Shown piece by piece: positions 33,699-40,191 of a stretch of 42,594 nucleotides of DNA. The DNA comes from Fimenecus sp045594885 (GTDB lineage Bacteria; Bacillota; Clostridia; Oscillospirales; Acutalibacteraceae). The first letter of the stretch is position 1. Every line of letters begins with the position of its first letter. The stretch is from assembly GCA_045594885.1 (NCBI GenBank), contig JAZNZJ010000069.1, positions 1-42,594 of the forward strand, in the 5' to 3' direction. Under the pieces are notes generated by a model. It searched no databases, was not told the DNA's origin, and saw only the letters and a list, made by a program, of their open reading frames with translations. Both the position numbers and the translations under genes were made by a program.

Positions 33699-34419
33699 TT
33701 GATAATTTGTGTTTTAATATGAATTATTTTGAATTATTAAAAACCTTTACAAACCCTTGTATATCAACGGATTTGAGCAATTGCAAGCAGTATTTTATTT
33801 AAAGTCTATATGTATCAATATTTCTGCATTTTAGCAAAAATGTTAGAAAAGTGTTAGAAACACCGCCATTACGCAAAGAGTCACAAGCTTGCTTGTGGCT
33901 CTTTCTCTGTTCCTGCGTGGCGGTGTGTCAGTGGGTACAGGGTGCTGAAACTCATTGCGTGGCAGACACTAACCCCCTGTATTCAGCAGATAAAATTTAA
34001 AGCCCTCGCAAGAGGGCTTTAACCGATTGTGCCTTGTCGCAGTTACTGAATGTCAGCGGATACTACAAATGCACTATGTCACTAACTGTCAGCAGATACC
34101 ACACCATTATTCAGCAATCGCCTTGTAGCAGTAACTGACGGCAAGCAATCTGCTGAAATGCGACCGATTATCTCGATTAGGCGGGTTTACATATATACCC
34201 TACTGTAAAGGGGGTGTGTTAAGTAGTAAAAATGCTAAATGCCCTTAAAGAATTGGTGGTACAACTCAAAAAGGACATTTAACATATTACTATTTCAATT
34301 TACTTTAAGAAGTAAAAACTAAAGTGACTACAATATCTGCAGAAACTAAAGCCTAACTTCTTGCAGATATTATATCACGATATTTTTAATTTGTAAAGGA
34401 GTATTTAATATAAAGAATG
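33699..34419. other. Structured noncoding left arm of the element
   Basis: About 720 bp without a credible gene but full of structure. It has an arm-type site (33841-33860) and a T-shaped fold at 33860-33926 (outer ACACCGCCA / TGGCGGTGT, inner AAGAGTCACAAGC / GCTTGTGGCTCTT). There is an interleaved pair TACAGGG-TGCTGAA / CCCTGTA-TTCAGCA (33936-33988) and a hairpin AAAGCCCTC-GCAA-GAGGGCTTT (33999-34020). Two sets of direct repeats lie at 34031-34138. A long stem (34224-34292) and a stem AATATCTGCA / TGCAGATATT (34332-34371) follow. Candidate roles are a replication origin, a single-strand origin or a regulatory RNA. Confidence 0.7.
33841..33860. repeat. Left arm-type repeat (TGTTAGAAA twice)
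   Basis: TGTTAGAAAAGTGTTAGAAA, nearly identical to 37629-37649 at the other end of the element. Paired short repeats inside both ends of an integrating element fit integrase arm-binding sites. Confidence 0.55.
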
Positions 34420-34935
34420 TCAATTATTTTTTTCGTCTGTTTGTAATTCTCTACCTACCAAGTAGTCCAAAGTAACATTAAAATAGTCAGCAATTTTTAT
34501 GAGAGTGTGTAAGTCAGGCTCATTCTTACAACTTTCATAGCACGCATATGTTGACCGTGCAATTCCTAATTCACAAGCAACAATTAACTGTGGTATGTCA
34601 TTTTTAATTCGCAATTCTTTAAGTCTTGCAGCGAGTATCTTTCTTGTTTCTTGTTCTTGAATAATGCCAAGATGTTTCAATTTAGCAGGCAGTTTAAAAA
34701 CCCTTGCAAAGTCTTGTAAATATGTCTGTGGAATTGGTTGTGTTCCTTCTTCGAAGGCTTGACAATCTACACTTTGCCAATCTGTTGCCATATGCACTTG
34801 CTGTATTGTAATTCCGTGTAATTTTCTTACTGTTTCTAAAAACTTTGGCAATTCAAATGTTTGAGCAAATATTTTGTTTGGTACTTTTATTGTGATTTCT
34901 TTGTCTTGATATTTTATAGTTGCGTCATATCTCAT
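34420..34935 (-). CDS. Tandem-HTH XRE-family repressor of the element
   Basis: A 171-aa protein. The C-terminal HTH_XRE domain is clear (LAARLKELRIKNDIPQLIVACELGIARSTYACYESCKNEPDLHTLIKIADYFNVTLDYLVGRE). Residues about 33-85 (LETVRKLHGITIQQVHMATDWQSVDCQAFEEGTQPIPQTYLQDFARVFKLP) look like a second, divergent XRE-type HTH. I start at ATG 34935, with GGGTGAT upstream, over an in-frame GTG four codons earlier. It is divergent from rep, so it probably controls replication and its own synthesis. I see no protease or peptide-sensing domain. Confidence 0.85.
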   Translation of the reverse strand: MRYDATIKYQDKEITIKVPNKIFAQTFELPKFLETVRKLHGITIQQVHMATDWQSVDCQAFEEGTQPIPQTYLQDFARVFKLPAKLKHLGIIQEQETRKILAARLKELRIKNDIPQLIVACELGIARSTYACYESCKNEPDLHTLIKIADYFNVTLDYLVGRELQTDEKNN

Positions 34936-34956
34936 TTTTCGTATCACCCAAGATGT

Positions 34957-34985
34957 ATAATACAGTATTTTTTTGCATTTTTCAA
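34957..34985 (-). promoter_or_regulatory. Promoter of the element repressor
   Basis: Minus-strand TTGAAA (34980-34985), 17 bp, TATTAT (34957-34962). An inverted repeat AGTATT-N14-AATACT (34964-34989) overlaps the spacer and -35 and is a candidate repressor operator. Confidence 0.6.
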
Positions 34986-35035
34986 TACTTTTTCAAAAAA
35001 ACTGAACAAAAATGTTATAAAATGCAGAAAATATG

Positions 35036-35064
35036 TTGACAAATTCTATTTGATTGTGTATTAT
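35036..35064 (+). promoter_or_regulatory. rep promoter
   Basis: Consensus TTGACA (35036-35041), 17 bp, TATTAT (35059-35064). The expected start near 35071 leaves a leader of about 190 nt before rep, including the origin-like region. Confidence 0.75.
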
Positions 35065-35089
35065 AGTGTTGCCGTTAACAACATATTTG

Positions 35090-35165
35090 TACAAACTACA
35101 TACGCACCGTTTGTGCGGTGTCGTTTATCGACCGCCAAAGCGGTGCAGACAAAAGTTTGTATTAC
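35090..35165 (+). other. Candidate rolling-circle origin / cruciform upstream of rep
   Basis: Outer arms TACAAACT (35090-35097) and AGTTTGTA (35154-35161) enclose two small hairpins (CACCG-TTTGTG-CGGTG and ACCGC-CAAA-GCGGT), giving a T-shaped fold with GCGGTG repeated at 35115-35120 and 35140-35145. TTGTATTAC (35157-35165) differs at one position from the circovirus nick-site nonamer TAGTATTAC. In CRESS replicons the Rep nicks such a nonamer near a hairpin beside rep. Here it straddles the stem base rather than a loop, so assignment is tentative. Confidence 0.5.
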
Positions 35166-35214
35166 CCTTTTGTCGAACTTGTGTATTTTGTGTCAAAAGA
35201 GGTGAAATAAGGGT

Positions 35215-35265
35215 ATGAAAAAACAATTACAAATTTATTTTTTATTGAAAGGAATCTTTTTATGA
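35215..35265 (+). CDS. Possible 16-aa leader peptide overlapping the rep start
   Basis: ATG 35215, preceded by GAGGTGAAATAAGGG, encodes MKKQLQIYFLLKGIFL and stops at TGA 35263-35265, which overlaps the rep start in ATGA. The arrangement suggests translational coupling or leader control of Rep. rep also has its own GAAAGGA. Confidence 0.45.
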   Translation: MKKQLQIYFLLKGIFL

Positions 35266-36236
35266 CTAATTTAGAAGACAATTCAAAATCTCGTAAGTAT
35301 TTACTTACATTTAACAACCCAACTGAACACGGGTTTACTCACGATAAAATCAACAGTATTATGCGTGAATTAAAATGGGACTATTATTGTATGTGTGATG
35401 AAATCGGTGAAAACGGCACATATCACACTCACTTATTTTTCCATTGCAAAAACCCTGTAAAATTCAGTAGAGTTCACAAACTTTTTCCGTCTGTTCACAT
35501 TGATGTTGCTTACGGCTCTGCAAGTGATAATAAAAACTATATTCGCAAAGAGGGTAAGCATTCAAATACAGATAAGAAAGACACTAATCTTCCCGACACT
35601 TTTGAAGAATATGGCAATATTCCACTTGATAATTCCGAACGCAATCAAAAAGTTAGTGAAGAAATTCGTGATATGGTTAAACAAGGCAAGACAAATGCTG
35701 AAATTATTGAAGCCATTCCCTCTGCTATTTTTCATACAAACAGTATGGACAAATACAGAAAAATTTTGTTGAAAGACGAAAACAAGAATAAACGCAAAAA
35801 GAAAACTGTTATTTACATATCGGGTGAAACTGAAACAGGCAAAACGAGGTATGTATTAGACACACACGGTGACGAAAATGTCTATATAGTAACAGACTAT
35901 TTACATCCATTTGACAATTATGAGGGTGAGCCTGTTATATTATTTGACGAGTACCATTCTGACATTGATATAGCAAGAATGTTGCGTTATATAGACATAT
36001 ATGGTTGTGAGTTGCCTGCTCGTTTTAGCAATACTTATGTTGCTTATGATACAGTTTACATCATCAGCAATATTTCACTTAACGAACAGTATCAATATAA
36101 TGACAATAACACTTTTAACGCTTTTTTGAGAAGAATAGACAAAGTTCTGTGCTTCACCAAAAAAGATAAAAACGCACCCTATGACCCCGAAAACATCAAT
36201 ATATTTGAAATTCCTAAAGGTCAGTATATGCGATAA
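35262..36236 (+). CDS. rep: CRESS-DNA-type replication initiator (HUH endonuclease + SF3 helicase)
   Basis: A 324-aa Rep with the full motif set of circular Rep-encoding ssDNA viruses and related plasmids. HUH motif I is LTFNNP (15-20), motif II YHTHLFFH (H55, H57) binds metal, and motif III NKNYIRK (Tyr93, Lys96) carries the nicking tyrosine. The SF3 helicase part has Walker A GETETGKT (188-195), Walker B VILFDE (225-230), motif C YIISN (266-270) and basic FLRRI near 290 as possible arginine finger. It would nick the origin, bind 5' DNA ends and unwind DNA during rolling-circle replication. Its length is typical for CRESS Reps, and integrases are not normally next to them. Confidence 0.93.
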   Translation: MTNLEDNSKSRKYLLTFNNPTEHGFTHDKINSIMRELKWDYYCMCDEIGENGTYHTHLFFHCKNPVKFSRVHKLFPSVHIDVAYGSASDNKNYIRKEGKHSNTDKKDTNLPDTFEEYGNIPLDNSERNQKVSEEIRDMVKQGKTNAEIIEAIPSAIFHTNSMDKYRKILLKDENKNKRKKKTVIYISGETETGKTRYVLDTHGDENVYIVTDYLHPFDNYEGEPVILFDEYHSDIDIARMLRYIDIYGCELPARFSNTYVAYDTVYIISNISLNEQYQYNDNNTFNAFLRRIDKVLCFTKKDKNAPYDPENINIFEIPKGQYMR

Positions 36237-36249
36237 GTGAGGTGTTTTT

Positions 36250-36426
36250 ATGTTTGATACATATAATGATGTTTTAACAGTTGAGCAAGTTTGTTCGGCT
36301 CTTTCAATGGGTAAAAATTCTGTTTACAAATTGTTGCGGAATGGGTTTATAAAGTCCATTAAAGTTGGCAGAAAATATTTTATTCCAAAAGCATTTTTAA
36401 TAGACTTTATAAATTCATTCAAATGA
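36250..36426 (+). CDS. Excisionase-like small HTH protein, 58 aa
   Basis: A short gene with GTGAGGTG upstream: MFDTYNDVLTVEQVCSALSM, then GKNSVYKLLRNGFIKSIKVGRKYFIPKAFLIDFINSFK. This is the MerR-like/HTH_17 excisionase family fold (LTVEQVCSALSMGKNSVYKLLRNG helix-turn-helix, IKVGRKYFIPK wing). It sits 13 bp after rep and 50 bp before int, where Xis usually lies. It probably directs the integrase towards excision. Confidence 0.85.
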   Translation: MFDTYNDVLTVEQVCSALSMGKNSVYKLLRNGFIKSIKVGRKYFIPKAFLIDFINSFK

Positions 36427-36476
36427 TATATAATACTGCTTGTAATGGTAGTGTTTCCAAATGAAAGGAGTTAAAA

Positions 36477-37625
36477 ATGACAGGAAGCCTACAAACAAAA
36501 AACGGCAAATATTATGCCGTCATAAATTTAACTGATATAAATGGTAAACGCAAACAAAAGTGGATTTCAACAGGATTAGAAATCAAAGGGAATAAGAAAA
36601 ACGCAGAACAGTTTTTGAGGGGAACACTTAAAGAATATGAACTGCAAGAAAATCTTATTCAAACTGATGTTCTTTTTACTGACTATATAATTCATTGGTT
36701 GAATGTTTCAAAAATTCGATTAGATAGAATTACATACGAGGGTTATGCCAATGTTGTAAACACTCATATTATTCCGTACTTTATTTCGCTTAAAATGCCC
36801 TTGAAAAAGGTTAAAAGAGAAGATATACAAAAGTATGTCAATATCAAGTTTGAAAGTGGCAGAAAAGACGGCAAGGGCGGTTTATCTTCAAGAAGCATAA
36901 AAATTCATTTAATCATTATTCGTCAAGTATTCAAGGAAGCAATAAAAAGTAATATAATCAATACAAATCCTTGTGATTATGTTTCTTTGCCAAAGGCTGA
37001 AAGATATGAAGCGAATTTCTATTCAATAAATCAATTAAATGAATTGTTTTCTGCTATAAGGAATGAGCCATTATATCCATTGGTATATTGTACTGTTGTT
37101 TTTGGTTTGCGTAGGAGTGAAGTTCTTGGATTAAAATGGGATAGCATTGATTTTGAAAACGACAGAATAACTATTAAACATACTGTTGTTAGATTTAGTG
37201 AGGTCATTGAAAAAGACACAACTAAAACTGCATCAAGTCATCGTACATATCCAATGTCACAGGATATAAGAGAAATCTTGTTGTCACTTAAAGAAATTGA
37301 AGAACGAAATCGCAAATTGTTTGGGAATGAGTATATTGAAAACGATTATATATTCAAGTGGGAAAATGGCAAACCTTATGCACCCGATTTTATAAGTCGC
37401 AAATTTCACAAGTTACTTGTTCAGCATAATTTACCACTTATTCGCTTTCACGATTTACGTCATAGTTGTGCAAGTTTGTTACACGCTAATGGCTTTATGT
37501 TAAAAGATATTCAAGAGTGGCTTGGTCATTCTGATATTCAAACAACTGCCAATATTTATGCACATCTTGATGTTGAAAGAAAGAATAAAATCGCCAATTC
37601 AATGACTAATTCACTCAAATTCTAA
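36477..37625 (+). CDS. int: Tyrosine-type site-specific integrase
   Basis: A 382-aa phage/Tn916-type integrase. The N-terminal arm-binding part (NGKYYAVINLTDINGKRKQKWISTGLE) and SAM-like core-binding domain (FTDYIIHWLNVSKIRLDRITYEGY) precede the catalytic domain with Arg in VFGLRRSEVLGLKW, HDLRHSCASLL (H-x-x-R), LGHSDIQTT and nucleophile Tyr in NIYAHLD. AAAGGAG lies before ATG 36477. The stop is about 90 bp from the right att site, so the enzyme most likely catalyses integration at tRNA-Pro. It is last in the rep-xis-int array. Confidence 0.96.
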   Translation: MTGSLQTKNGKYYAVINLTDINGKRKQKWISTGLEIKGNKKNAEQFLRGTLKEYELQENLIQTDVLFTDYIIHWLNVSKIRLDRITYEGYANVVNTHIIPYFISLKMPLKKVKREDIQKYVNIKFESGRKDGKGGLSSRSIKIHLIIIRQVFKEAIKSNIINTNPCDYVSLPKAERYEANFYSINQLNELFSAIRNEPLYPLVYCTVVFGLRRSEVLGLKWDSIDFENDRITIKHTVVRFSEVIEKDTTKTASSHRTYPMSQDIREILLSLKEIEERNRKLFGNEYIENDYIFKWENGKPYAPDFISRKFHKLLVQHNLPLIRFHDLRHSCASLLHANGFMLKDIQEWLGHSDIQTTANIYAHLDVERKNKIANSMTNSLKF

Positions 37626-37628
37626 CTG

Positions 37629-37649
37629 TGTTAGAAAAAGTGTTAGAAA
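37629..37649. repeat. Right arm-type repeat (TGTTAGAAA twice)
   Basis: Counterpart of 33841-33860 with one extra A between the halves, located just after the int stop and 66 bp inside the right att site. Confidence 0.55.
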
Positions 37650-37660
37650 TCAAGGAATTT

Positions 37661-37713
37661 GTAAAAAATAAAACCTTGATATACAACCGCAAATGGCTAT
37701 ATATCAAGGTTTT
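37661..37713 (-). terminator. Element-borne terminator placed behind tRNA-Pro
   Basis: A perfect 14-bp stem AAAACCTTGATATA / TATATCAAGGTTTT (37670-37683 with 37700-37713). On the minus strand it is followed by TTTTATTTTTT, so it can end tRNA-Pro transcription; on the + strand it has T4 and can end int. Confidence 0.75.
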
Positions 37714-37715
37714 AA

Positions 37716-37763
37716 TTTGGTCGGAGTGACAGGACTTGAACCTGCGGCCTCTTGACCCCCAGT
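37716..37763. repeat. Right attachment site (att direct repeat) within tRNA-Pro
   Basis: Perfect 48-bp copy of 33651-33698, here part of an intact tRNA gene. Identity starts in the anticodon stem, consistent with crossover in the anticodon loop region. Confidence 0.93.
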
Positions 37764-37793
37764 CAAGCGCGCTCCCAGCTGCGCCACACCCCG
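37718..37793 (-). tRNA. tRNA-Pro (anticodon GGG)
   Basis: A complete 76-nt cloverleaf: acceptor CGGGGTG / CACTCCG, D arm GCGC-AGCTGGGA-GCGC, anticodon arm CTTGA-CTGGGGG-TCAAG with GGG anticodon, T arm GCAGG-TTCAAGT-CCTGT, discriminator A and encoded CCA. The element restored this gene on insertion and left a 3' fragment at 33651-33698. Confidence 0.95.
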
Positions 37794-37875
37794 TTATTAT
37801 CAACGCAAGATATGATAACATATTACTTTTAATTTTGCAAGTATTTTTTATACTTTTATTATATTTTCTTTTTGC

Positions 37876-37904
37876 TTTGCTTTTTTACAATTATATGTTA
37901 AAAT
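37876..37904 (+). promoter_or_regulatory. Possible promoter of the EEP-family gene
   Basis: Extended -10 TGT-TAAAAT (37896-37904) with a weak TTTGCT 17 bp upstream; AAAGAGGTG precedes ATG 37926. Confidence 0.4.
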
Positions 37905-37925
37905 TATAAAAAAGAGGTGTTTATT

Positions 37926-38834
37926 ATGAAAAAGTTTTTTAAAATCTTATTATCATCATTAGCAGTTATCCTTGCACTTGTTATATGCTTCGGTGTTGCA
38001 TTCTATTGGTATTATCCACACTACAAAAATTCCAAAACACAAGTGGAATTGCAAGAAATTTATGCTGAAAACGAATTGAAAGTAATGAGTTGTAATGTGC
38101 GTTGTATTGCACCAACCGATTTGGGCAAAAAGAGTTGGTTTTACCGTGCAGATTTGATTGTGAAAGGTATTCAAAATAATCAAGCCGGTGTAATCGGTTT
38201 TCAAGAGGTTACAAAATGGCAGTATAATTACTTGACCGAGTGTATGCCACAGTATGATTCTATCATAACTTACCGTGACGATGCATTCAATTCAGAGGGT
38301 TGCCCGATTTTTTATCGTTCCGATATTTATTCATTGATTGATAAGGGCTCATTCTGGCTTTCAGAAACACCCGAGGTTATGAGTAAGGACTGGGGAGCAG
38401 CTTGTTATAGAATTTGTAGCTATGCAATACTTAAAGACAATGCAACTCAAACTGAATTTGTTGTATTCAATACCCATCTTGACCATGTAAGTGACGAGGC
38501 TCGTATAAATGGAATCAACGTTGTTCTTGATAAAATTAAGGAGTTCTGTGGAATACCCGCAGTGCTTATGGGTGACCTTAATGCAGAAGAAAATTCTGAA
38601 ACCTATAAGAGTGCAACAGAGAATTTCCTTGATGTTAAGTATCAGACCGAAAACACAATGACAAGTTGTACATATCAGGCATGGGGCGAACAGCTTGACA
38701 GAAATTGTATTGACTACATAATGATTTCAAAAACTGGTTTCAAGGTGAATTCTTATAAGGTTTTGACCGAAACTTATGACGGAGTTTACCCAAGTGACCA
38801 TTTCTCACTTGTATCAAGTCTTTCATTTGAATAA
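37926..38834 (+). CDS. Membrane-anchored endonuclease/exonuclease/phosphatase-family protein
   Basis: A 302-aa protein with an N-terminal hydrophobic anchor (about 5-26, ILLSSLAVILALVICFGVAF) and an outward-facing EEP-fold hydrolase. Motifs are LKVMSCNVRC (metal Asn), VIGFQEVT (metal Glu), FVVFNTHLDHVS (catalytic His), LMGDLNAEENS (Asp/Asn) and C-terminal YPSDHFSLVS (Asp-His). The family covers DNases, phosphodiesterases, sphingomyelinases and phosphatases, so the substrate cannot be named. An extracytoplasmic phosphodiesterase is the safest inference. It follows tRNA-Pro and is not part of the integrated element. Confidence 0.88.
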   Translation: MKKFFKILLSSLAVILALVICFGVAFYWYYPHYKNSKTQVELQEIYAENELKVMSCNVRCIAPTDLGKKSWFYRADLIVKGIQNNQAGVIGFQEVTKWQYNYLTECMPQYDSIITYRDDAFNSEGCPIFYRSDIYSLIDKGSFWLSETPEVMSKDWGAACYRICSYAILKDNATQTEFVVFNTHLDHVSDEARINGINVVLDKIKEFCGIPAVLMGDLNAEENSETYKSATENFLDVKYQTENTMTSCTYQAWGEQLDRNCIDYIMISKTGFKVNSYKVLTETYDGVYPSDHFSLVSSLSFE

Positions 38835-38847
38835 ACTGAATATATTG

Positions 38848-38873
38848 CGGTAGGGCGGGGTCTTGACCCCGCC
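38848..38873. repeat. Dispersed GC-rich repeat, copy 2
   Basis: Same unit as 33561-33587; here the hairpin is perfect (GGCGGGGTC-TT-GACCCCGCC). It lies 14 bp after the EEP gene stop and lacks a T run. Confidence 0.65.
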
Positions 38874-38897
38874 ATTCTTCTGCCAACATATATAATA

Positions 38898-38926
38898 TTG
38901 ACAAAAGAACAAATGTTCGATATAAT
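38898..38926 (+). promoter_or_regulatory. dinB promoter with LexA (SOS) box
   Basis: Perfect consensus promoter TTGACA (38898-38903), 17-bp spacer, TATAAT (38921-38926). The spacer holds GAAC-AAAT-GTTC (38907-38918), the Gram-positive LexA/DinR operator core. Strong repression with DNA-damage induction is expected. Confidence 0.9.
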
Positions 38927-38955
38927 TATTTCATAAACTTACGAAGGGGATTTTT

Positions 38956-40191
38956 ATGAAAAGAATTATACTGCATTGTGACCTTAATAATTTCTATGCA
39001 TCGGTTGAATGCGTTAAAAATCCCATACTCAAGGGCAAACCCGTAGCCGTTTGCGGTAGTGATGATGACCGTCACGGTATTGTACTTGCAAAGTCGCAAC
39101 CTGCTAAAATATGCGGTGTAAAAACGGGTGATACAATATTCGAGGCAAAGAAAAAATGCAAAGATATTGTAATTGTGCAAACCGATTTTGATGCGTACCA
39201 TCAATATTCCGAAATGGTGAAAGATATTTATGCTCTATATACCGATTTGATTGAGCCGTTTGGTATGGATGAATGTTGGCTTGACGTAAGTGGCAGTACA
39301 ATTCTTTTTGGTGAGGGTGAAAAGATAGCAGACGATATAAGAAATCATATCCGTCGTGAAACTGGGCTCACCATTTCGGTAGGTGTTTCATTCAATAAAA
39401 TTTTTGCAAAGCTTGGTAGCGATATGAAAAAGCCCGATGCTACCACCGTGATTTCACGTGATAATTTCAAAGAGAAAATATGGAATTTAAGTGCATCAGA
39501 ATTGCTTTTTGTGGGTAGGCAAACTACTAAAACTTTAAATAAATATGGGATAAAAACCATTGGTGACATAGCCTTGTCAGAAAGTGATTTTATGCGTAAA
39601 ATTCTCGGTAAAAATGGTTATGATTTATGGCTTTATGCAAACGGAATGGACACTTCGCCCGTATCACATATTGACTCAAAACCCGTGATGAAAAGTGTCA
39701 GCAGGGGAATAACCTGTGTTGAAAGTCTGTTTTCAGTTTATGAAACACGTCCTGTATTCGCAGAACTTTGCAAAAGTGTGGCGAAAGCATTACGAAACGA
39801 ACATCTTTTAGCTACGGGTATTCAGGTTGCAGTTAAAGATGATTCACTTACCGTAAGGCAATATTCATCACCCCTTGAATTTCCCACATACAGTGCAAAG
39901 GAACTTTTTGACAGTGCGATGGATTTGTTTATTGAAAAGCATCAATGGAGCAGAAATATACGTGCATTAACTGTGCGAACATATAATCTTGTAAATGAAA
40001 AGAGTTTTCAACAATTGATTATAGGCTATGATATCGATACTCATGAAAAATGCGAACAGCTTGACTGTATGCTAACACAGATACGCAAAGAGCAGGGCAG
40101 AGATATTCTTTTTAACGGATGCCGTCTTTTAGGCACAAAAATGCCGGCAGGTAAGTCGGAATATTCCGCATTACCACCGGCAAATATTTGA
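38956..40191 (+). CDS. dinB: Y-family DNA polymerase IV
   Basis: A translesion polymerase of 411 aa, acting after DNA damage. The catalytic palm has HCDLNNFYASVE (Asp9) and GMDECWLDVSG (Asp105, Glu106, in place of the common SIDEAFLD), and GLTISVGVSFNKIFAKLGSDMKKPD is the family signature. Helix-hairpin-helix and little-finger regions follow. The C terminus lacks an obvious beta-clamp peptide. A LexA box inside its perfect promoter supports SOS control. GAAGGGGA precedes ATG. Its stop codon directly abuts the stop of the convergent ABC-F gene. Confidence 0.95.
   Translation: MKRIILHCDLNNFYASVECVKNPILKGKPVAVCGSDDDRHGIVLAKSQPAKICGVKTGDTIFEAKKKCKDIVIVQTDFDAYHQYSEMVKDIYALYTDLIEPFGMDECWLDVSGSTILFGEGEKIADDIRNHIRRETGLTISVGVSFNKIFAKLGSDMKKPDATTVISRDNFKEKIWNLSASELLFVGRQTTKTLNKYGIKTIGDIALSESDFMRKILGKNGYDLWLYANGMDTSPVSHIDSKPVMKSVSRGITCVESLFSVYETRPVFAELCKSVAKALRNEHLLATGIQVAVKDDSLTVRQYSSPLEFPTYSAKELFDSAMDLFIEKHQWSRNIRALTVRTYNLVNEKSFQQLIIGYDIDTHEKCEQLDCMLTQIRKEQGRDILFNGCRLLGTKMPAGKSEYSALPPANI

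Larger units (their letters stand above)
33651..37763. mobile_element. Integrated CRESS-Rep plasmid-like element in tRNA-Pro
   Basis: A 4,065-bp unit (one repeat plus interior) lies between perfect 48-bp direct repeats derived from the 3' part of tRNA-Pro(GGG). It encodes, in order, a minus-strand tandem-HTH repressor and the plus-strand genes rep (HUH-SF3 Rep), a small excisionase-like HTH gene and int (tyrosine recombinase). It also holds about 720 bp of structured noncoding DNA and a candidate rolling-circle origin upstream of rep. No capsid, relaxase, partition, toxin or resistance gene is visible. Size and content match a small circular Rep-encoding plasmid that integrates site-specifically. 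Confidence 0.9.

Noticed and set aside
33699..34419. CRISPR array
   Set aside because: The direct repeats come in pairs with diverged units and no regular spacers; no cas genes are present.
36237..36476. Capsid or mobilisation gene hidden in the element
   Set aside because: Only the 58-codon excisionase-like gene fits in the gaps; other spaces hold promoters, hairpins and repeats without long frames.
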